Of a DNA stretch of 26,507 bases, positions 7,418 through 13,592 are shown in pieces (positions within the stretch are counted from its first letter, which is position 1; the number at the start of each line of letters is the position of its first letter). Origin of the DNA: CAYRCU01 sp964422865 (GTDB lineage: Bacteria; Patescibacteriota; Microgenomatia; UBA8517); assembly GCA_964422865.1 (NCBI GenBank), contig CAYRCU010000013.1:1-26507 (forward strand), read 5' to 3'. A program made the translations under genes and the position numbers. Below the pieces are notes generated by a model. It ran no database searches and was not told where the DNA came from. It saw only the letters and a list, made by a program, of their open reading frames with translations.

Positions 7418-8074
7418 TTAGAAATGCGGCGGGGCGAGTGATAAGGTTCCATCGGGAAATATTTCTTGAACACCTATTACATAAAAGGGGTTGATTCCCG
7501 TTTCTTCTTGCAATTTTTCAACTCCCGGTTGAAAAAGTTTGGCAAAGTATACTGCCAGTTCTGTGATTATTATTCCTTTCTCTCTGAGCTTTTTGATTAC
7601 TAGAAGAGATGTGTCGCCATGAGCAACAACATCGTCAACCAAGAGAATTTTGTCTCCAGGTTCAAGTCCATTAAATGTGAAAGTTGAAGACTCTCCGGTT
7701 GTGAAAGAGGGAGAGGTTTCCTCAATTACAATAGGTTGACTCCAGGCTCCCGGAATAGCTTTTCCTTTTCTTCCCGGAGCAAGAGGGGTGTTTAGTCTTT
7801 CTGCAACTGTTGTAGCGAGAGGATTTCCTGAATTTGGTATTTGAACCACTTTATCAATTTCGCAGCCTCGCGATTGACAGTGGTAAACAATAAGATCGGC
7901 GGCAAAGCCTTGAGAACGTGGATTAACAAGCTGATTTATAAACGGCACTGAAACATAACCTTTCTCATGATTTGTAACTTTTGCTACTTTTAAAAATTCT
8001 TGTCGGAGAAAAGCTTCTTTGGCTCTGATGGTTGCCAGTTCTATCTCAGGAGGATATTCGCAACCAAGTGGCAT
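7418..8074 (-). CDS. Type I phosphoribosyltransferase (purine PRTase-like)
   Basis: A 218-residue cytosolic protein with the PRPP-binding signature ILLVDDVVAHGDT at residues 143-155 and the upstream strand VVQIPNSGNPLATTVAERL (about 77-95) that carries the pyrophosphate-loop and substrate contacts. The layout resembles xanthine/adenine phosphoribosyltransferases and the PurR-like regulators that share the fold. There is no N-terminal DNA-binding domain, so an enzyme in purine salvage is more likely than a repressor. Substrate unknown. A likely own promoter lies directly before the start, which is 33 bases after the stop of the small membrane-protein gene. Confidence 0.75.
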   Translation of the reverse strand: MPLGCEYPPEIELATIRAKEAFLRQEFLKVAKVTNHEKGYVSVPFINQLVNPRSQGFAADLIVYHCQSRGCEIDKVVQIPNSGNPLATTVAERLNTPLAPGRKGKAIPGAWSQPIVIEETSPSFTTGESSTFTFNGLEPGDKILLVDDVVAHGDTSLLVIKKLREKGIIITELAVYFAKLFQPGVEKLQEETGINPFYVIGVQEIFPDGTLSLAPPHF

Positions 8075-8080
8075 GGAATT

Positions 8081-8089
8081 ATACTACCA
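8081..8089 (-). promoter_or_regulatory. Extended -10 promoter of the PRTase gene (leaderless)
   Basis: On the minus strand TGgTAGTAT ends 6 bases before the ATG at 8074. An overlapping TATAAT lies only 3 bases from the ATG, too close to serve for this start. Either reading leaves no room for a ribosome binding site. Confidence 0.4.
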
Positions 8090-8107
8090 TAAAGACAAAT
8101 AAGTTAT

Positions 8108-8320
8108 TTACTTCTTGAAGATTTTTTTAGGAAGCTTTTTTAATTTGTAGTTGTAGATATTTATGGCTATTAGTGTGACTAAAGCCAGAGTTCCAAGGGT
8201 TAAGAAAAGATCTAGTGCTTTTGCTGCTTCAAGATCTATTGCGTCAAAGCTTATGGAGATTATTTTGGGCAGAAGAAGAAGAAAAAAAAGGAAGATAGTG
8301 ATGGCGAGAATGAAATACAT
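8108..8320 (-). CDS. Small two-helix membrane protein
   Basis: 70 residues with two hydrophobic helices (about 3-24, FILAITIFLFFLLLLP, and about 36-58, ALDLFLTLGTLALVTLIAIN) and a basic C-terminal tail (KLKKLPKKIFKK) that should face the cytoplasm. No known family recognised. It is last in the leftward run that begins at gltX and starts 8 bases after the DUF4258-like gene. Confidence 0.6.
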   Translation of the reverse strand: MYFILAITIFLFFLLLLPKIISISFDAIDLEAAKALDLFLTLGTLALVTLIAINIYNYKLKKLPKKIFKK

Positions 8321-8328
8321 TTTTTGTT

Positions 8329-8664
8329 TTACTGATTTTTTTTGTTTAGAATGGCTTTTAGAATTTTAACAAATAATGACTCTTTCTTTTTCTTTGTCTT
8401 TGCCGGGTAGGTGTGCCTTCCATAGATTGGGCGCGACCAAACCGAAAGGATAAGCCACTTTCCTCTTTCGTTTTTTTTGGCTACCACTTCAATTTTTTCT
8501 TCTCCGTAAGTTTTGTGGTAAATCCACGCTCCCCTTGTTGCTGCGTATCTACTTTGGTCCGGCCGTGACCAAGTTGCCCAGGCGTCGGATTGACTGATGC
8601 CGCGTTCTTTTAATCTTTGAATCGCATGATTTGTCCAAATTACACCACCGAAATTGTTGTCCAT
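8329..8664 (-). CDS. DUF4258-like protein
   Basis: 111 residues. The N-terminus WTNHAIQRLKERGIS carries the H-x-x-x-R-x-x-E-R-G-I-S pattern of DUF4258 proteins, followed by strands with IEVVAKKNERGKWLILSVW and a lysine-rich tail (KTKKKKESLFVKILK). DUF4258 has been compared with the RelE/BECR fold of small RNases, but catalytic residues cannot be assigned here and no antitoxin is obvious. It lies 5 bases after the 118-residue gene and 8 before the membrane protein, so the three are probably one unit. Confidence 0.6.
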   Translation of the reverse strand: MDNNFGGVIWTNHAIQRLKERGISQSDAWATWSRPDQSRYAATRGAWIYHKTYGEEKIEVVAKKNERGKWLILSVWSRPIYGRHTYPAKTKKKKESLFVKILKAILNKKNQ

Positions 8665-8669
8665 TTTTA

Positions 8670-9026
8670 CTATTTTTTCTTTTTGGGGCTTAACTTTGGA
8701 CTGGTTTTATGTTCGATGAGAAGAAGCAGTTCAACTGATAGTTTGTGTATTTCGTCTTTGATAAATTCCTCGATATCTTCAACTATTCTTTCTTTGAGAT
8801 ATTGAAAGAGGCTTTTATCATGAGGCCTTTGGGTAAAATTGTCTAAGAATTCTTTGTGGTGGCTTTCCGGGAGGCGGCTTAGAATTATCCCTAAGACTTT
8901 GTGATGAACTATTTCATCGATAAGCTGGTAGAGCTCCTGACGCTCGTCTGAGGTGCGAGCAACTTTTTTTATTTTTTTTTCAACTTTTTCGAGGTTTGTT
9001 AGGTGGTCGTAAAATATGTTACTCAT
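8670..9026 (-). CDS. Unknown helical protein, 118 residues
   Basis: An all-helical, highly charged protein: a basic N-terminal helix (LEKVEKKIKKVARTSDERQ), then EIVHHKVLGIILSRLPESHH, then YLKERIVEDIEEFIKDEIHK, and a Lys/Pro-rich tail. No membrane segment. I recall similar short helical proteins only from candidate-phyla genomes and know no function. The ATG overlaps the TGA of an upstream mini-ORF (ATGA), and its first codons (MSNIFYDHL) are the source or sibling of the heads of that ORF and the one before it (MSSMFYNQQ). No Shine-Dalgarno precedes the start, so translation may depend on coupling. Confidence 0.7.
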   Translation of the reverse strand: MSNIFYDHLTNLEKVEKKIKKVARTSDERQELYQLIDEIVHHKVLGIILSRLPESHHKEFLDNFTQRPHDKSLFQYLKERIVEDIEEFIKDEIHKLSVELLLLIEHKTSPKLSPKKKK

Positions 9027-9085
9027 AATATAAAAAGGAATATTTTAACTCCTGCGCTTTGCTGGTTGTAAAACATGCTACTCAT
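9023..9085 (-). CDS. 20-residue mini-ORF made from the repeat
   Basis: ATG at 9085 to TGA at 9023; the peptide begins MSSMFYNQQSAGVK and ends in a hydrophobic stretch. Its TGA overlaps the ATG of the 118-residue gene, and its own ATG overlaps the TGA of the 42-residue ORF upstream. Its head is near-identical to the start of the 118-residue gene, so it arose by duplication of about 59 bp including the start codon. Whether it is translated is unproven; intact frame and perfect coupling on both sides are the only evidence. Confidence 0.4.
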   Translation of the reverse strand: MSSMFYNQQSAGVKIFLFIL

Positions 9086-9210
9086 AATATAAAAGGGAAT
9101 ATTTTAACTCCTACGCTTTGCTGGTTGTAAAAGACTTTAACCTCTGCGCTTTGCTGGTTGTAAAAGACTTTAACTCCTGCGCTTTGCTGGTTGTAAAACA
9201 TACTACTCAT
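9082..9210 (-). CDS. 42-residue ORF with three 11-residue repeats
   Basis: ATG at 9210 to TGA at 9082. After MSSM the peptide repeats FYNQQSAGVKV three times (second copy with E for G, third with V for A) and ends IFPFIL. It begins 12 bases after the stop of the 321-residue gene, and a perfect TATAAT lies 11 bases upstream of its ATG. Its TGA overlaps the start of the 20-residue ORF. It could be a leader peptide, a translational-coupling relay for the 118-residue protein, or a chance by-product of repeat expansion. Confidence 0.4.
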   Translation of the reverse strand: MSSMFYNQQSAGVKVFYNQQSAEVKVFYNQQSVGVKIFPFIL

Positions 9211-9221
9211 GACAAATATAA

Positions 9222-9227
9222 ATTATA
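9222..9227 (-). promoter_or_regulatory. Candidate internal -10 before the mini-ORFs
   Basis: The minus strand carries a perfect TATAAT overlapping the TAA stop of the 321-residue gene, 11 bases before the ATG of the 42-residue ORF. No good -35 is seen 16-18 bases upstream and there is no TGn extension, so promoter activity is doubtful in this AT-rich spot. Confidence 0.3.
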
Positions 9228-10188
9228 TCTTACTAAGTTTAACATTATTAGTTTGGTATTCTACAGGGCCAAGTGGTACTTCATTTTCCGGGTCATCAAC
9301 AAAAAAGACAACAACGGGGCCTTTTTTGTATCTGGGACCCCCCAGATAGTCCATAACTTCCGGGGATCCTCCGTAGTGTTTACCTGTCCAAGCTGCGGGG
9401 CCGGCATCCGCGATTGCGGCTACGACGGCTTTTCCGTTGTCCGTATTTACAATAAGTACTTTCCTGTATTTGTACCAATCTCTCAGATATGGCTGTCTTT
9501 TTCCCCATTCCGGGAGGTAGAGTGTTTGGACCACGGCATACCATCTTTCAATTTCTTCAAGATCCGGGGTGAGGGCGGCTTTGCTTGGTGCAAAGTAACC
9601 CCAGGCTCCAAGACCCGGAGCAATTCCTTCTTTGAGAATTTCTCTGGGATGGTCTCCTCCATATTCACTCTTGGCAGGTGCGTGCTGACTGTTGGTGTCT
9701 CCCGGAAAGCGTTTTAGGTGCTGTTCTGCTCCGATAAAACCATAGGTTGTATTTAGATGCTCCCCCTCTAGAGTGGCTTTGGATGCAACGCCAAGAGTCT
9801 CCTTAAAAAGTTTTTCGAGATATTTTTCTTGAGTTCTTGTGAGAGGCTGTGGCTTTTGCGGAAGAATGTCTTTTAGGTTTTTAAGAAGCTTTTCTGTGGG
9901 GAGAGTAAAGTCCCTGGAATGGGAGCCTGTTTTAACCGCCAGTTTTCCTGTGTCGGGAAGCTGGAATTTGACTGGGGGAGATAGAAGCAGGGTTCCTGTA
10001 AGAGCACCTGCCCCAAGAAGCTTTGCCGAGTGCTCACGAATACGACCCAATTCAACATTCTTTGATGCAAGAAGCTTTTGAGCTTTAGAGAAATTTTTCT
10101 CAAAATTGTTTTTTTCGATGAAATTTTTTAATTTTAGACTTTGTCTTAGTGCTTCCGGATCGAGCTTTTGGGCAGGGCGTTTGGGCAT
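9223..10188 (-). CDS. Unknown membrane-anchored protein, possible double-psi barrel domain
   Basis: 321 residues. A charged N-terminal region (1-52) is followed by a hydrophobic, Gly-rich segment (about 54-72, LLGAGALTGTLLLSPP) that may be a membrane helix, a Pro/Lys linker, and a C-terminal globular domain (about 145-310). In that domain VLIVNTDNGKAVVAAIADAGP followed by a Gly/Pro-rich loop recalls the double-psi beta-barrel of RlpA-type cell-wall proteins (T-N-x-x-N-G and D-x-G-P pattern). That resemblance is weak and no catalytic residue can be named. It starts 3 bases after the gltX stop and should be co-transcribed with it. Confidence 0.55.
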   Translation of the reverse strand: MPKRPAQKLDPEALRQSLKLKNFIEKNNFEKNFSKAQKLLASKNVELGRIREHSAKLLGAGALTGTLLLSPPVKFQLPDTGKLAVKTGSHSRDFTLPTEKLLKNLKDILPQKPQPLTRTQEKYLEKLFKETLGVASKATLEGEHLNTTYGFIGAEQHLKRFPGDTNSQHAPAKSEYGGDHPREILKEGIAPGLGAWGYFAPSKAALTPDLEEIERWYAVVQTLYLPEWGKRQPYLRDWYKYRKVLIVNTDNGKAVVAAIADAGPAAWTGKHYGGSPEVMDYLGGPRYKKGPVVVFFVDDPENEVPLGPVEYQTNNVKLSKI

Positions 10189-10191
10189 TTT

Positions 10192-11538
10192 TTATTGATT
10201 TAGGGCTTTTTTGATTCTTCTTAAAGTTTCTTTTTTTCCTAAAATTACAATTGAATCATTTATGGGAGGAGTGATTTTTTGGCCCGTTATGGCAATTCTT
10301 AGATCCATAAAGAATTTTCCGGTTTTAAAGTCTTGGCTTTCAATAACACTTAAAAGTGAATTGTTTATTTCATCGAGCGTCCAAGTAGTGGTGTTTTCCA
10401 GAGCCTTTTGGGCGGCTTTGAGGTGATTTATATAATTTGGACCGAAAAGCTTCGGATTAGTGCTGGGAGCACTTACAAAAAATTTGGTAAGAGAGCCTGT
10501 TTCCGAGAGCTTTTTAATTCTTGTTTTTATTAGGGGTGCAATTTGGACGAGAACCTTTTCACTTAATCCTTCCGGAGCGAAGGATTTAAGCCTTTCTGAG
10601 AGCTTTTTGTCTGAGAGTTTTTGGATGTATTGGCTATTGAACCAATCGAGTTTATCTCTGTTGAAAACAGGATTTGTTTTTTGAAGACCTTTTTTATCGA
10701 ACGCTTTTACAAATTCCTCGAGAGTAAAGAACTCTCTGTTGTCTTTTGGTGCCCAGCCCAAGAGCATCGCAAAATTTAAAATTGCTTCCGGGAGGTAGCC
10801 TTCTTTTTTCATTGCGTTATATGAAACGCTTCCTTTTCTTTTTGAGAGCTTACCTCCGTCCGGATCCAGAATATCGGTTAGGTGCCCTATCTTGGGAGGC
10901 GTAAGTTTAAGGAATTTATAAACCAAGAGGTGGATTGGGGTACTTGGCAGCCAATCGTAACCGCGAAGTACATGGGTTATACCCATTTCCCAGTCATCTA
11001 CCACTACGGCAAGGTGATAGGTTGGGAAGCCATCTGATTTAAGAAGGACCGGGTCCTTGAGAGTTGAGGTGTCCCAAGAAATTTCTTTATCTATAACAAA
11101 ATCCCGGAAACTTATTTTTTCGTTGTCGGGAATTTTTAGTTTTATGGCTCCGGAGGATAAATTTTTGTCGCGGCAAGGATCCCTAAGGATTTTTGAAAAT
11201 CCACTTTTCTTTATATTTTTAGGTTTGCAGTTGCAATAAAAGGCGTGTCCATTTTTTACCAATTTTTTTGCGAAAATTTCGTATTTCCCCTCTTTTACCC
11301 TGTCTGATTGGACAAAATACTCATCCCAATTTAGCCCCAATTCTTTCAGGATTGATTTTATTTTCTCTTTTGATCCCGGAACTTCCCTTTTTTTGTCCGT
11401 GTCTTCTATCCTTAGGACAAAACTTCCTTTGGGGCTACTTGCAGCCATGGCGAAAGAGAAAAGTGCTGTTCTTATCCCTCCGATATGCAGGTCTCCCGTG
11501 GGGGACGGTGCGAACCTCGTTTTTACAGATTCACTCAT
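10192..11538 (-). CDS. gltX: Glutamyl-tRNA synthetase
   Basis: Class I synthetase that charges tRNA-Glu. The 448 residues start with TRFAPSPTGDLHIGG, which contains the HIGH-type motif at 18-21; the KMSKS-type motif is GGKLSKRKGS near 235; YCNC and a later DPC supply cysteines of the possible zinc site in the connective domain. The C-terminal part is the helical anticodon-binding domain of bacterial GluRS. No glutaminyl-tRNA synthetase is in the window although a tRNA-Gln is, so this enzyme may also mischarge tRNA-Gln for GatCAB amidation; that is inference. It heads a leftward operon and is divergent from the 355-residue membrane protein. Confidence 0.95.
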   Translation of the reverse strand: MSESVKTRFAPSPTGDLHIGGIRTALFSFAMAASSPKGSFVLRIEDTDKKREVPGSKEKIKSILKELGLNWDEYFVQSDRVKEGKYEIFAKKLVKNGHAFYCNCKPKNIKKSGFSKILRDPCRDKNLSSGAIKLKIPDNEKISFRDFVIDKEISWDTSTLKDPVLLKSDGFPTYHLAVVVDDWEMGITHVLRGYDWLPSTPIHLLVYKFLKLTPPKIGHLTDILDPDGGKLSKRKGSVSYNAMKKEGYLPEAILNFAMLLGWAPKDNREFFTLEEFVKAFDKKGLQKTNPVFNRDKLDWFNSQYIQKLSDKKLSERLKSFAPEGLSEKVLVQIAPLIKTRIKKLSETGSLTKFFVSAPSTNPKLFGPNYINHLKAAQKALENTTTWTLDEINNSLLSVIESQDFKTGKFFMDLRIAITGQKITPPINDSIVILGKKETLRRIKKALNQ

Positions 11539-11546
11539 TTGATTGA

Positions 11547-11552
11547 ATTTTA
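11547..11552 (-). promoter_or_regulatory. -10 element of gltX (leaderless)
   Basis: On the minus strand TAAAAT ends 8 bases before the gltX ATG at 11538, preceded by TTG. The best -35 at 17 bases is TTTCAA, a poor match. No Shine-Dalgarno is present between it and the ATG. Confidence 0.4.
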
Positions 11553-11572
11553 CAATCTTTGCCTAAAGATTG
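11553..11572. promoter_or_regulatory. 8-bp inverted repeat between divergent promoters
   Basis: CAATCTTT at 11553-11560 and AAAGATTG at 11565-11572 form a perfect inverted repeat around GCCT. It fills the gltX -10/-35 spacer and touches the -35 of the opposite gene. A further GATTG lies at 11541-11545. A regulator bound here would affect both genes. Confidence 0.4.
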
Positions 11573-11599
11573 AAACAGCCTATACATAAGTCCTATACT
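11570..11599 (+). promoter_or_regulatory. Promoter of the 355-residue membrane protein gene
   Basis: TTGAAA (11570-11575), 18-base spacer, TATACT (11594-11599), then 8 bases to the ATG at 11608. An AGGAGG directly abuts the ATG (11602-11607) and so cannot act at normal spacing. If initiation is at 11606-11608 the message is leaderless. Confidence 0.55.
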
Positions 11600-11607
11600 C
11601 TAGGAGG

Positions 11608-12675
11608 ATGGCTAAGAATGATCTTACAAGCGTATCAATAAAGGCAAGAAAGTTTGTGCGATATTTTGTTTATTTGGTAATTTTTTATTTTGTTGCCAGG
11701 TTTTCTATAAATCTTCTTTTTAATGTTTATCGAACTGTTTTTCCCAAAGCCCCACCTCCTCCGACGATCGGGTTTAGTGTTTTGCCTGAAATTCCTTTTC
11801 CTCAAAGAGAAGGTGCACTTGAGATTCAATATACTGTTGAAACTGCAACGGGAGAGTTTCCAGCCTTTCCGAAAAGCATGGAAGTGTATTTAATGCCCAA
11901 GGCTACCGTAAAATTATCCTCTCTGGAAGAAGCCAAAAGAATAGCAAGAGCGTTTGGATTTAACACTGATCCGCTGGAAATAACGCCCGTGGTTTACAGG
12001 TTTTTGCACGACACAAACCCGTCTTCTCTTGAAATAAATATTGTAAACAATGTTTTTTCGATTGATTATAATTTGTCCGCTGACCCTGCTCCACTCAGTG
12101 GTCCTGCTCCGGACTCGTTAACGGCGGTGAAGACTGTGGTCAGTTTTCTTTCCGGCGGGCAGATTATTGGGGAAGACATAGATCCTGAAAACGCTCGCGT
12201 GGTTTACCTTAAGAGCAGCGGAGGTGCTTTGATTAATGCTCTGGCACAATCTGACGCCGAGGTTGCAAGGGTTAATATCTTTAGAAAACCGATAGTGAAA
12301 GGTGACAAAAATTATCCAAGTGTTACTTCTGATCCACAGAAGGCTAATATTTGGTTTTTGGTCGGCAGTTCTGACAGAAGAGAATTTCGAGTAATAGCCG
12401 GTGAGTATCACTATTTCCCCATTAATTATGAAAGTCCTGAAACCTACCCCATTAAAACCGCACGGCAAGCATATGATGATTTGGTGAGCGGGAAAGGGCA
12501 TATTGCAAACTTGGGCGCGGCGGCGTTTGGAAAGGTAAAGATAAGGAAAATTTATCTTGGGTATTACGATCCGGACAATCAAGGTCAATTTTATCAGCCG
12601 GTTGTAATTTTTGAGGGTGATGGTGGGTTTATGGCTTATGTGCCGGCTGTTGTGGATGAGTATTACGGAGAATAA
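11608..12675 (+). CDS. Membrane-anchored protein of unknown function, 355 residues
   Basis: One membrane helix near the N-terminus (about 19-40, FVRYFVYLVIFYFVARFSIN) followed by a Pro-rich stretch (PKAPPPPT) and a large extracellular domain of about 310 residues with alternating strands and helices. The C-terminal part, with PIKTARQAYDDLVSGKGH and later RKIYLGYYDPD and PVVIFEGDGGFMAYVPAV, recalls PepSY/YycH-like domains that modulate wall-acting or signalling proteins, but I cannot assign the family. No catalytic motif is visible. It runs convergent with dacA, the 3' ends overlapping by 13 bases, so both may serve the cell envelope. Confidence 0.7.
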   Translation: MAKNDLTSVSIKARKFVRYFVYLVIFYFVARFSINLLFNVYRTVFPKAPPPPTIGFSVLPEIPFPQREGALEIQYTVETATGEFPAFPKSMEVYLMPKATVKLSSLEEAKRIARAFGFNTDPLEITPVVYRFLHDTNPSSLEINIVNNVFSIDYNLSADPAPLSGPAPDSLTAVKTVVSFLSGGQIIGEDIDPENARVVYLKSSGGALINALAQSDAEVARVNIFRKPIVKGDKNYPSVTSDPQKANIWFLVGSSDRREFRVIAGEYHYFPINYESPETYPIKTARQAYDDLVSGKGHIANLGAAAFGKVKIRKIYLGYYDPDNQGQFYQPVVIFEGDGGFMAYVPAVVDEYYGE

Positions 12676-13592
12676 TCAACTTCTTCCCAAGTATAGTTAT
12701 CAAATATCCAATTTATTAGTTCTCTTGTCTCTCCGAAGCGATCTTGGCTGCCAAGAACTGCGATAAGTATCTTTTTATTGTCACGAACAACATATGTTAC
12801 AAGGTTTTCCCTGGCATTTTCCGTCCAGCCGGTTTTTACGCCCAGGACACCATCCACCGAGCCTAAAAGTTCGTTAATATTTGTCAGATGATGAGAAATC
12901 TGCTTGTCGGTGCTTGTTACTGTCTTCTCTCTTGTAGCAATTATTTCGGCGAATGTAGGGTTTTTTAAGGCAAAGCTTGACATGTGAATCAAATCTCTTG
13001 CCGTTGATCTATGCGCTTCACCGTCAAGGCCGGAAGGGTTTGTAAAATAAGTGTTTTGAAGATGGAGAATGCGAGCGTAGGCGTTCATTTCTTCGATGAA
13101 AGCTTCTCTGCCGCCCGGATAGGAATTTGCCAATACCTCTGCTGCGTCGTTCGCCGAATAAATCAGAAGCCCATCCAAAAGAGATCTGACAGAAATTTCT
13201 TCGCCTTTTTTCAATTTCATTTTTTGACCTTCTACATTTATTTCTTGAACTTTTATTGTTTCGTTTAAATCAAAATGATCGAGTACAACCAATGCTGTCA
13301 TTATTTTTGTCGTAGAGGCAGGAAGAAGCGGGGTGTCTGCTGCTTTTTCATATAAAACTACACTTGAGTCCAGATCAACTGCGATTGCTCCTTGAGCCGA
13401 TAAAATTGGAAATGAATTAGAGTGGAGAGTGGGCAAAAGACTTAATTCCAATTTATTGTTTTCTATACCAAGCACCTTGGGAACGGAAACTCTTGGCTCT
13501 GTCAGAGACAGGGCAAAGGTTGAGGTCAGGACGAGTGCGAGCATTGAGAGATATAAAAGATTAGTGCGAGCCAGATTAAAGATATCTTTCAT
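12663..13592 (-). CDS. dacA: D-alanyl-D-alanine carboxypeptidase (PBP5/6 type, family S11)
   Basis: Exported enzyme that trims the terminal D-Ala from peptidoglycan pentapeptides. The N-terminal hydrophobic segment (about 11-32) is a signal peptide or anchor. The three active-site motifs are intact: S93-T-T-K96 in PASTTKIMTA, S146-A-N148 in YSANDAAEVL, and K253-T-G in GVKTGWTENA. At 309 residues it has the catalytic domain but not the C-terminal beta domain and amphipathic anchor of E. coli PBP5. Its ATG overlaps the aspS stop (4-base overlap), so it is the last gene of the recJ-rel-aspS unit. Confidence 0.93.
   Translation of the reverse strand: MKDIFNLARTNLLYLSMLALVLTSTFALSLTEPRVSVPKVLGIENNKLELSLLPTLHSNSFPILSAQGAIAVDLDSSVVLYEKAADTPLLPASTTKIMTALVVLDHFDLNETIKVQEINVEGQKMKLKKGEEISVRSLLDGLLIYSANDAAEVLANSYPGGREAFIEEMNAYARILHLQNTYFTNPSGLDGEAHRSTARDLIHMSSFALKNPTFAEIIATREKTVTSTDKQISHHLTNINELLGSVDGVLGVKTGWTENARENLVTYVVRDNKKILIAVLGSQDRFGETRELINWIFDNYTWEEVDYSP

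Larger units (their letters stand above)
9023..9210 (-). repeat. Nested tandem repeat (59-bp and 33-bp periods)
   Basis: Four copies of a core reading GCGCTTTGCTGGTTGTAAAA on the plus strand begin near 9054, 9113, 9146 and 9180: spacings 59, 33 and 33 bases. The 33-bp units are in frame and encode an 11-residue unit, FYNQQSAGVKV, on the minus strand. The 59-bp unit also includes the start-codon segment TGCTACTCATAATATAAAA, whose original counterpart is the start of the 118-residue gene at 9010-9040. Copies differ at only a few positions, so the expansion looks recent. Confidence 0.85.

Noticed and set aside
9051..9198. Possible CRISPR array
   Set aside because: Units are directly adjacent at 33 bp with no unique spacers, and the repeat is coding in frame. 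No cas genes are present.
9118..9717. 199-residue plus-strand reading frame with repeated LVVKDFN
   Set aside because: It is the antisense reading of the tandem repeat and of the 321-residue gene; no promoter, and the minus-strand frames are better supported.
12118..12588. 156-residue minus-strand frame inside the 355-residue gene
   Set aside because: Antisense shadow; no promoter or family features, and the plus-strand gene has a good promoter and membrane anchor.
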